Assembly (NCBI GenBank): GCA_019312695.1
Contig: JAFDCT010000230.1
Location: 1-5,447, forward strand
Length of the DNA: 5,447 bases
Reading direction: 5' to 3'
DNA from: Deltaproteobacteria bacterium
Lineage (GTDB): Bacteria; Desulfobacterota; Desulfobulbia; Desulfobulbales; BM004
Part shown: positions 1-5,447 of the stretch, in pieces
How positions within the stretch are numbered: position 1 is the stretch's first letter
How the letters are laid out: each line of letters begins with the position of its first letter
Program-made: the position numbers and the translations under genes
Notes under the pieces: generated by a model
Told to the model about the DNA's origin: nothing
Databases searched by the model: none
What the model saw: only the letters and a program-made list of their open reading frames with translations

Positions 1-1064
1 AGTAGAGCTTTTTCCGCCCAGTGCCTCAATCCTTCAGGGGACTCGCCATTTTCGAGCCTCTGGTGCAGCTCCAGGAGTTGTTCTGCGACTGCCTCGTTTT
101 TTTCACGGCATGCCAGCCTGGCCTGCTCCATTAATGCCCAGTCACCGGTATCCCAGAAGCTTTTGCTGGCATCACTCAACTCCTGGCAGAGAAGTTTGCG
201 CATGCCGTCCAGGAAAGAAAAATAAAAACCCAGTGAACTTTTTTTCTCGCTGGCCACAATACGGCTCAAAAGGCCCATGGAATTGGTATCGGCCAGGATA
301 TCCTTGACTGCCCTGGCCAGCAGTTCAAGGGCTGAGGCAGGATAGGCTGCTATTATCTTTTTCAGGACTTTACTGTCCAGCATGTTCTCGTGACGCTCAC
401 CCACTTCATGGTAGATAAAAATCTCCAGTTCCCCATCAATCATTTCATCAAAATGGGCTATCAATCTGTCGCGGTCAAGGGTGCAGCCGTCTATTAAGAA
501 GCCATATGAGGCAAGGGCCTGCTGCATGGCGATCCTGCACGAAGGATTTATCTCCTGTATCTGATCCCAGAAAAAAAAGCGCATGGGCTCCTTTCTGATA
601 TAGATAACTCCATCCTGGAGCATGGCAAAGGGACTGGAAAGTTCCCGGGCTTTTTCCCTGCCCAGAATCAGGGTAGAACAGCCCTCGACCAACCGTTCCT
701 CGAGAACTTCAGCCATGAAAAAAACCGCTTTCATGGATCGACCGTAACCGGCCCCGTAAATGTGATTAGCAGCAGACAAAAATCTGTTTATGGGGGGCAG
801 TAGGAAAGGATCTATGCTTTCACCATTAACAGGGATGGGTTTAAACGGTTCATTACATATTGATTTCCAGTATTCTTCCTTGGCTGCGATCCAGTCAAGC
901 AGCACCGGTGAATCAGGTTCCACCCATGGCTCAAGGCCGTGCTCCCATTTATAGAGATTCCGCAATTTCAACACCAGGGTACAGATAGAATAGACTCCAT
1001 TGTCCCTGGCATCTGAAATATCACAGTTTTGCTTTATTGTTTTTAGAAAAGATTCGTCAGTCAT
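1..1064 (-). CDS. Conserved protein of unknown function (Sfum_1244-like), 3' end outside window
   Basis: This reading frame stays open from the ATG at 1064 down to the left edge, giving 354 complete codons; the C-terminus is missing. It begins MTDESFLKTI and has no signal peptide or membrane segment, so it is probably cytosolic. The protein is rich in aromatic and charged residues and mostly helical in character. Notable patches are NHIYGAGYGRSMKAVFF (about 100-116), an aromatic run MRFFFWDQ (161-168), and an acidic/histidine motif HEVGERHE at 219-226. The visible C-terminal part (about 310-354) is a charged, probably helical segment. From memory it resembles a family called Sfum_1244 in sulfate-reducing Desulfobacterota, which has no known role; this could not be checked. 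It starts 20 bases after the lipoprotein gene on the same strand, so co-transcription is likely. The ribosome binding site is weak, with no clear GGAGG before the ATG. That the frame is coding is well supported by its length; the function is unknown. Confidence 0.8.
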   Translation of the reverse strand, partial: MTDESFLKTIKQNCDISDARDNGVYSICTLVLKLRNLYKWEHGLEPWVEPDSPVLLDWIAAKEEYWKSICNEPFKPIPVNGESIDPFLLPPINRFLSAANHIYGAGYGRSMKAVFFMAEVLEERLVEGCSTLILGREKARELSSPFAMLQDGVIYIRKEPMRFFFWDQIQEINPSCRIAMQQALASYGFLIDGCTLDRDRLIAHFDEMIDGELEIFIYHEVGERHENMLDSKVLKKIIAAYPASALELLARAVKDILADTNSMGLLSRIVASEKKSSLGFYFSFLDGMRKLLCQELSDASKSFWDTGDWALMEQARLACREKNEAVAEQLLELHQRLENGESPEGLRHWAEKAL

Positions 1065-1084
1065 GTTCTAGAGTTCGAGTCGAC

Positions 1085-1609
1085 CTAATTAAATCCACCC
1101 CGGACAAACCCTCTATTCAATTTAATCTCCGGGGCCCGATTAGGAGTGTACACCTGTACTCTGTTATCCTCTAAAAACTTCACCGTAGTAAGCGGTTCAA
1201 TTGAGTACCAGGCACCTACTCTTTTACCGTTTGGATCAAGAATATAAGCGGCAAAATAAGAATTCGTCCCCCTGTAATCCTGCTCAGGCGAAATGGTATC
1301 AATCCATTTTCGCATCTGGGTATAATCGACATTGGGAACACTGACCCAGAGATTCCTGGTATTCTCCAGTTCATAATCACTGTGGAGTGCCAGGATGGCC
1401 TCAGGCTTACCATAACCACCAGAAATGTAATAAAGATGATCTGGCAATACCTCATAATTGAGAAACATATTGTCCAGCTCTCTATTCCTTTCAAGTTTGC
1501 CATAATTGCCACCAGCACATCCGGCCATAAGAATAAGTGCCAGAGCGGCTGCCACTAAAGTTAATAATCCATGCAGTTTCCTGTGCGAACACCTCAGTAT
1601 GTCTATCAT
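1085..1609 (-). CDS. Small lipoprotein of unknown function
   Basis: This encodes 174 residues. The N-terminus is a textbook lipoprotein signal: basic residues up to R10-K11, a hydrophobic core (about 12-28), and the lipobox LMAGC with the lipidated cysteine at residue 31. The residue after the cysteine is alanine rather than aspartate, which by the E. coli sorting rule favours the outer membrane. The mature part is about 144 residues, soluble in character and rich in Tyr, Trp and Asn, with segments such as YYISGGYGKPEAIL and AYILDPNGKRVGAWYSIEPL that look like beta strands and turns. I recognise no catalytic motif or named domain. The ATG at 1609 is supported by GAGG placed 8 bases upstream (1618-1621) and by giving a complete signal peptide. 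It is the first gene of a leftward pair with the unknown gene starting at 1064. The lipoprotein call is firm; the role is unknown. Confidence 0.88.
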   Translation of the reverse strand: MIDILRCSHRKLHGLLTLVAAALALILMAGCAGGNYGKLERNRELDNMFLNYEVLPDHLYYISGGYGKPEAILALHSDYELENTRNLWVSVPNVDYTQMRKWIDTISPEQDYRGTNSYFAAYILDPNGKRVGAWYSIEPLTTVKFLEDNRVQVYTPNRAPEIKLNRGFVRGGFN

Positions 1610-1617
1610 GGCTCTAT

Positions 1618-1621
1618 CCTC
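1618..1621 (-). promoter_or_regulatory. Ribosome binding site of the lipoprotein gene
   Basis: On the minus strand the bases read GAGG, followed by 8 bases and the ATG at 1609. This is a good Shine-Dalgarno position and fixes the start that gives a complete lipoprotein signal sequence. Confidence 0.55.
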
Positions 1622-1671
1622 ATCATTAGATACTTTTAAATAATTCTAAACTCTTCCCCGAATACCAATTA

Positions 1672-1700
1672 ATTATACCGTAATCACAGCTATTCTTCTA
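1672..1700 (-). promoter_or_regulatory. Candidate sigma-70 promoter for the leftward lipoprotein pair
   Basis: The minus strand carries a perfect -10 box TATAAT (1677 to 1672). With a 17-base spacer, the -35 position (1700 to 1695) reads TAGAAG, which matches only three of six consensus bases. The start of transcription would lie near 1665, leaving a leader of roughly 55 bases before the lipoprotein ATG. The -10 is strong and well placed in the divergent intergenic region, but the weak -35 and the AT-rich surroundings make this a prediction only. Confidence 0.4.
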
Positions 1701-1752
1701 TGCCAGTAATTAAGCAGGAAAATTCTTTTTTCCCCCCGGAACTGCTCCCTGC

Positions 1753-1781
1753 TTGACAGCAAAAGCTATCTAATGTAAATA
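1753..1781 (+). promoter_or_regulatory. Candidate sigma-70 promoter for the CBS/TrkA-C ClC gene
   Basis: A perfect -35 TTGACA lies at 1753-1758. Seventeen bases later TAAATA (1776-1781) could serve as the -10, matching three of six consensus bases. An alternative TAATAT at 1786-1791 is too far from the -35. Transcription would start near 1788 and give a leader of about 65 bases that contains the palindrome at 1811-1822. The -35 is convincing and the -10 is poor, so the exact promoter is uncertain. Confidence 0.4.
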
Positions 1782-1810
1782 TTTGTAATATCAGAATTTT
1801 TCTTATTTGC

Positions 1811-1822
1811 GTTACTAGTAAC
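1811..1822. repeat. Perfect 12-base palindrome, possible operator
   Basis: GTTACTAGTAAC is its own reverse complement. The symmetry does not extend into the flanking bases (C on the left, T on the right). It sits between the candidate promoter at 1753-1781 and the ATG at 1854, where a dimeric repressor could bind. No regulator gene is in view and I do not recognise the motif as the site of a known regulator. As it has no loop, it is more likely a DNA site than an RNA hairpin. Confidence 0.35.
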
Positions 1823-1853
1823 TGTTCCGTCAAAAGTAAAACCCCAGCAAGTT

Positions 1854-3953
1854 ATGCTCAAACGATACCTGGTTAAACTCCTTGACCATCTGGCCCCGCG
1901 GGAGGGTTTGGTTCTGCTGGTCATGGCTGTTGTGGTCGGGGTAGCAACAGGATTTGCTGCTGTTTTCTTTATTCGCCTCATCGCATTTATCCAGATCTTC
2001 TTTTATGGCGGTGCCGAAAAAATACTGCCGGCCTTGGGCCGCCTCTGGATAATCCTGATCCCGGTAATCGGTGGCTTATTGGTGGGGCCGATTATTGTTA
2101 AGTTTGCCGTGGAAGCCAAAGGCCATGGCGTGCCTGAGGTGATGCAGGCCCTCATCCTGCGCGGCGGCCGAATCCGGCCCCGGGTAGCCCTGGCAAAAAT
2201 TATCGCCTCCGCGCTTTGCATAGGCACGGGTGGTTCAGCCGGACGGGAGGGTCCGATTGTCCAGGTCGGCTCTGCTCTGGGTTCATCTGTCGGACAATGG
2301 CTGCATCTGTCTGACGATCGCATAAAAAACCTTGTTGCCTGCGGTGCCGCAGCAGGAATTGCCGCAACATTCAATGCGCCTATTGCAGGGGTTGTTTTTG
2401 CCATAGAGGTACTGCTCAGCGAACTTCAGGTAGCAGTATTCGGCAACGTTGTTGTCTCTGCCGTGGCTGCAAGTATCGTCAGCCGTATCTTTCTGGGCTC
2501 CCGTCCTGCTTTTGTTGTACCAGGCTATGCCATGCACTCACCCTGGGAAATTCTGCTTTATATTTTTCTTGGGCTCCTGGCAGCACTTGTCGGCATCTTC
2601 TTTATACGCCTGCTTTACTATACCGAGGATGTTTTTGACCGGCTTACCATTCCGCAGTGGCTCAAACCGGCTTTAGGTGCTCTGCTGCTTGGCATTCTGG
2701 CCTTCTGTTATCCCTACACTGGGACCATCTCCTATATCTCAGCAGAAGACATGACTCTGGGCCTGCCCATTGTAGAAAATTATCCACATATCTTCGGTTC
2801 GGGCTTTCTATTTCTTGAAGAGGTTCTCCAGGGCCGTGCCCCCTTCTTTCTGCTTTTTCTTCTTATTTTCCTTAAACCGCTTGCAACTTCATTCACCCTC
2901 GGATCAGGCAATTCCGGTGGTGTTTTTGCTCCTTCCCTTTTTACCGGTGCCATGCTGGGCGGCGCCTTTGGCTACATAGCCATGCACCTTTTTCCAGATA
3001 TTCCCATTGAGATAGGGGCCTATGCCCTGGTCGGCATGGCTGCGGTTTTCTCGGCAACAGCCAGAGCACCGCTTACTTCCATGCTCATTGTCTTCGAAAT
3101 GAGTAATGACTACCGGCTGATCCTGCCCCTGATGGCTGCAGGAATGGTTGCCTCCACCTTCGCTCAATGGTTGCACTCAGAGTCCATTTACAGCCTGAAG
3201 CTCTCAAAACGTGGCATTCGTTTCGATCAGGGCAGGGATATGGATATCATGCAGACCGTTCAGGTTGAGGAAGTAATGAATAAATCTCCAATCACCATGC
3301 AGAGTGAACAGAGCGTGGCAGAACTTTTTGCCGCCTTCCAGGAAACCCATCTTGGCGGTTTTCCTGTGCTTAAAAGCAATAAAGAGCTTTACGGCGTTGT
3401 CACTATGCAGGATATGGAAAGGACAATTCAGGATATCGAGCGAACTCTGCATCGAAAGGAAATCAACCTGCGGGACCTTAGAATATGGGACGTGGCCACT
3501 CCCGCCCCCGTCACGGTTTTCCCTGACGAACCCATCTGGTCAGCTATCAGAAAAATGGCTCCACGTGACCTGGCCAGGCTGCCGGTGGTCGCAAGGAGCA
3601 ACCCTAAACAGTTTGTGGGCCTCATCAGCCGCAGCGATATAGTCCGGGCTTATAATGTCGGTTTAATGCGCAAACAGAAAGACCAGTTGGCCCAGGAACG
3701 TTCTGCTCTGCGCAAGGTCACCGGGCTTGATTTCATTGAGATCCTGGTGGAATCAAATTGTGATGGCACAGGCAAAAGGCTGGCGGATATGGACCTGCCC
3801 CAAAATACCAATGTTGTCTCAATCCTCCGCTATGGCACAGTTCTCGTACCCGACGGCAACACCAAAATACTTCCCGGAGACGTGATAACCGTACTCTGCC
3901 TTTCCAACCAGATAGAGAAAGTACGGCAACTTTTTGTCTGCCACGACAGTTGA
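1854..3953 (+). CDS. ClC-family chloride channel/transporter with CBS pair and TrkA-C domain
   Basis: This 699-residue inner-membrane protein probably conducts or exchanges chloride. The ClC membrane domain spans about 15-450. Family motifs are GHGVPE (90-95), GREGP (130-134) with gating glutamate E132 (E148 in E. coli ClcA), FNAPIAG (173-179), helix-N GGVFAP (355-360) with F358, and Y446 in IYSLKL (Y445 in E. coli). The usual S107 is His (H91). The internal proton glutamate E203 aligns with V186, directly after E185. Two CBS domains follow, about 467-530 and 543-602 (typical endings GVVTMQDM and GLISRSDI). A TrkA-C/RCK-C-like domain occupies about 618-699 (LPQNTNVVSILR, then LPGDVITVL). These cytosolic domains commonly bind nucleotides or other ligands and suggest regulated gating. 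No ATG, GTG or TTG lies in frame between the upstream stop at 1776 and the ATG at 1854, so this start is chosen although its ribosome site is weak. Family assignment is certain; channel versus exchanger is not. Confidence 0.96.
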   Translation: MLKRYLVKLLDHLAPREGLVLLVMAVVVGVATGFAAVFFIRLIAFIQIFFYGGAEKILPALGRLWIILIPVIGGLLVGPIIVKFAVEAKGHGVPEVMQALILRGGRIRPRVALAKIIASALCIGTGGSAGREGPIVQVGSALGSSVGQWLHLSDDRIKNLVACGAAAGIAATFNAPIAGVVFAIEVLLSELQVAVFGNVVVSAVAASIVSRIFLGSRPAFVVPGYAMHSPWEILLYIFLGLLAALVGIFFIRLLYYTEDVFDRLTIPQWLKPALGALLLGILAFCYPYTGTISYISAEDMTLGLPIVENYPHIFGSGFLFLEEVLQGRAPFFLLFLLIFLKPLATSFTLGSGNSGGVFAPSLFTGAMLGGAFGYIAMHLFPDIPIEIGAYALVGMAAVFSATARAPLTSMLIVFEMSNDYRLILPLMAAGMVASTFAQWLHSESIYSLKLSKRGIRFDQGRDMDIMQTVQVEEVMNKSPITMQSEQSVAELFAAFQETHLGGFPVLKSNKELYGVVTMQDMERTIQDIERTLHRKEINLRDLRIWDVATPAPVTVFPDEPIWSAIRKMAPRDLARLPVVARSNPKQFVGLISRSDIVRAYNVGLMRKQKDQLAQERSALRKVTGLDFIEILVESNCDGTGKRLADMDLPQNTNVVSILRYGTVLVPDGNTKILPGDVITVLCLSNQIEKVRQLFVCHDS

Positions 3954-4053
3954 AAATTCCCGGCCTTTTCTCCTCTTTTTTCCTCTATTATACCGCAGAA
4001 CCCCCAAAACCCTGACGCATGGATGAATCAATAACTAACAAAAGGAATCGCCA

Positions 4054-4074
4054 TTGAATTAAAAGGCAATTCGA
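4054..4074. repeat. Short imperfect inverted repeat overlapping the candidate promoter
   Basis: TTGAATT (4054-4060) and AATTCGA (4068-4074) form arms of seven bases with one mismatch (G-T if RNA) around a 7-base centre. It overlaps the -35 box and spacer of the candidate promoter, so it could be an operator. The arms are AT-rich and this short, so chance is a serious alternative. Confidence 0.2.
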
Positions 4075-4081
4075 GTATTAT
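4054..4081 (+). promoter_or_regulatory. Candidate sigma-70 promoter for the second ClC gene
   Basis: TTGAAT (4054-4059, four of six -35 bases) and TATTAT (4076-4081, five of six -10 bases) are separated by 16 bases. Transcription would start near 4088, about 50 bases before the ATG at 4141. The 187-base gap after the first ClC gene (3954-4140) contains no convincing hairpin terminator. The second gene could therefore be read both from this promoter and from upstream. Confidence 0.38.
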
Positions 4082-4140
4082 TGTTTTCTTCAACTGGTGA
4101 GAAAACGGTAAGCAAATATATTATTTAACCATTCCGGGCA

Positions 4141-5447
4141 ATGAAGAAATCTATTACAGAAGAATCCATACTTTTGATCAGCATATTCAAATGGTTTATC
4201 GTCGCGAGCCTGGTCGGTGTTGTTGTTGGAGCTTCGACCTCTGTCTTTCTGGTATCCCTGAACTGGAGCACTACCCGCCTCGGTGAATACCCTTACTATT
4301 TTCTTCTGCTCCCGCTGGCACTTGCTCTTAGCTCCTATATTACAAAATACCTGGCGCCGGAAGCTGAAGGTCATGGCACCGAGAAGGTGATCGAGGCAGT
4401 GCACCGCCAAGACGGCTATATCAAGGCTATCGTGGTCCCTGTAAAGCTGGTAACAACTGTTATAACCCTTGCCTGCGGCGGTTCGGCAGGAAAGGAAGGT
4501 CCCTGTGCCCAGATCGGAGGCGGACTGGCCTCAATAATAGGCAACCTGCTGCATTTTGATAAGGCAGACCGCAAAAAACTGGTGATCTGCGGTATCAGCG
4601 CCGGGTTCGCCTCTGTATTCGGAACGCCCATCGCCGGTGCCATTTTCGGCATTGAGGTCCTGTTTATCGGTGGCATCATGTATGACGTGCTCCTGCCAAC
4701 CTTTATCGCCGGGGTTATGGGTTACCAGGTTTCTTCAGCTCTCGGCGTTTCTTACTTCTATCACAAGATTGATTTTGTCCCCGCCTTTACGGAACTTTTT
4801 TTCATTAAAGTTATTCTCGCCGGGGTCTTATTCGGAGTCTGCTCCCTGCTCCTGATCGAGACATTAAATATGTTCCAACGCTGGTCTGAAAAGATACCCT
4901 GGTGGGCACCCCTGAAGGGTTTCCTGGGTGGCGGCGCCCTCATCCTCTTAACCCTTTTTCTCTCCTCGGATTACCTTGGACTCGGCCTTAATGTCATTGA
5001 AGCAACACTGGCTGGCGCTAAAGTAGCCTGGTTTGCCTTTGGCGCAAAAATTATTTTTACCTGTATTACCCTTACCTTTGGCGGCAGTGGCGGCATGGTG
5101 ACACCTGTGTTTTTTATCGGTGCCACATTCGGCAGCCTCCTGGCAACACTACTTGGCGTCGATCCGGGCACCTTTGCTGCCATCGGCATGGTGGCTCTCC
5201 TGGCCGGTGCAGCAAATACCCCCATTGCCGCTTCCATCCTGGCTGTGGAATTGTTTGGCCCCCAGATAGCACCATATGCAGCTGTCGCCTGTGTCACCAG
5301 CTTCCTGATGACCGGGCATAGAAGTGTCTATCCTTCGCAGATTTTTGCCATTATGAAGTCTTCATCCTTTCGGGATCAAACCGGTAAAGAAGTCACCGAT
5401 GCACAGGCAGAATTTTTGATACGCCGAAAAAGCCTTACCCGTTATAT
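4141..5447 (+). CDS. Second, divergent ClC-family chloride channel protein, 3' end outside window
   Basis: The frame runs open from the ATG at 4141 to the right edge, giving 435 complete codons; an in-frame stop at 4126 and no other start between make this ATG the likely start, though its ribosome site is weak. It is a multi-helix inner-membrane ClC protein. Visible motifs are GHGTE (77-81), GKEGP (117-121) with gating glutamate E119, GTPIAG (161-166), helix-N GGSGGMVTP (314-322), a late GAANTPIA (356-363), and Y397 in SVYPSQ, the likely match to Y445 of E. coli ClcA. H78 takes the place of S107 and V173 that of proton glutamate E203. The helix-N F357 aligns with V320, and the usual Pro after GxG is lost (GHGTE instead of GxGIP). 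The part after about residue 398 is a polar, charged cytosolic tail with no CBS motif so far; whether a regulatory domain follows is not visible. It is clearly a distant paralog, not a recent copy, of the gene at 1854-3953. ClC membership is firm; transported ion and mechanism are inferred. Confidence 0.93.
   Translation, partial: MKKSITEESILLISIFKWFIVASLVGVVVGASTSVFLVSLNWSTTRLGEYPYYFLLLPLALALSSYITKYLAPEAEGHGTEKVIEAVHRQDGYIKAIVVPVKLVTTVITLACGGSAGKEGPCAQIGGGLASIIGNLLHFDKADRKKLVICGISAGFASVFGTPIAGAIFGIEVLFIGGIMYDVLLPTFIAGVMGYQVSSALGVSYFYHKIDFVPAFTELFFIKVILAGVLFGVCSLLLIETLNMFQRWSEKIPWWAPLKGFLGGGALILLTLFLSSDYLGLGLNVIEATLAGAKVAWFAFGAKIIFTCITLTFGGSGGMVTPVFFIGATFGSLLATLLGVDPGTFAAIGMVALLAGAANTPIAASILAVELFGPQIAPYAAVACVTSFLMTGHRSVYPSQIFAIMKSSSFRDQTGKEVTDAQAEFLIRRKSLTRY

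Noticed and set aside
110..307. Plus-strand open frame of 65 codons
   Set aside because: It is antisense to the well-supported leftward gene and has no recognisable protein features.
387..401. HExxH zinc metalloprotease motif in the unknown protein
   Set aside because: The residues read HEVGE, so the second zinc histidine of HExxH is absent.
1777..1784. AAATATTT palindrome near the -10 region
   Set aside because: An eight-base AT-only palindrome is expected by chance in this AT-rich spacer.
2003..2404. Long open frame on the minus strand inside the first ClC gene
   Set aside because: It lies opposite conserved ClC motifs, its translation is Ala/Pro/Arg-rich without recognisable domains, and it is a reverse-strand shadow of the ClC frame.
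3954..4010. Possible terminator after the first ClC gene (T-rich tract after CCGGCC)
   Set aside because: The T-rich stretch is interrupted by C residues and no stem longer than a few bases precedes it.
4019..4057. Twelve-codon frame (MDESITNKRNRH) between the ClC genes, a possible leader peptide
   Set aside because: No ribosome binding site, no attenuator-like hairpins after it, and it lies upstream of the candidate promoter for the second ClC.
4971..5297. Minus-strand open frame of 108 codons opposite the second ClC
   Set aside because: Low-complexity Ala/Pro translation antisense to conserved membrane helices; a shadow frame.
1854..5447. Fluoride-specific CLC-F identity for either ClC gene
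   Set aside because: I see the GREGP/GKEGP motif with proline and chloride-type helix-N in the first gene; no fluoride riboswitch-like structure was recognised upstream of either gene.

Overview
The window reads as an ordinary Gram-negative chromosomal segment. It has moderate GC content, a classical lipobox lipoprotein, and two consecutive chloride-channel-family (ClC) genes. The leftmost protein resembles, as far as I recall, a family of uncharacterised proteins named after a Syntrophobacter locus (Sfum_1244-like). That memory and the overall style of the genes suggest a Desulfobacterota (deltaproteobacterial) sulfate-reducer relative. This assignment is an inference and no marker gene confirms it.

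Layout: positions 1-1609 hold a leftward pair. A 174-residue lipoprotein (1609 to 1085) is followed after 20 bases by a gene of unknown function that starts at 1064 and runs off the left edge with at least 354 codons. Positions 1610-1853 form a divergent intergenic region. It carries a candidate leftward promoter with a perfect TATAAT, a candidate rightward promoter with a perfect TTGACA, and a perfect 12-base palindrome between the rightward promoter and the next start codon.

Positions 1854-3953 encode a 699-residue ClC protein. Its membrane domain is followed by a CBS pair and a C-terminal TrkA-C/RCK-C-like domain. After a 187-base gap with its own candidate promoter (4054-4081), a second, quite different ClC protein starts at 4141 and runs off the right edge with at least 435 codons.

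Functionally, the two ClC proteins probably move chloride or another small anion across the inner membrane. Both keep the external gating glutamate (GREGP / GKEGP). Both carry valine where the E. coli H+/Cl- exchanger has its internal proton glutamate E203, and histidine where that protein has anion-coordinating S107. The first is built to be regulated by cytosolic ligands through its CBS and TrkA-C domains. The second is divergent in the helix-N anion motif (GGMVTP) and shows no regulatory domain in the visible part. No link between the ClC pair and the divergent lipoprotein pair is visible beyond adjacency. I see no mobile element, CRISPR array, RNA gene or convincing intrinsic terminator.
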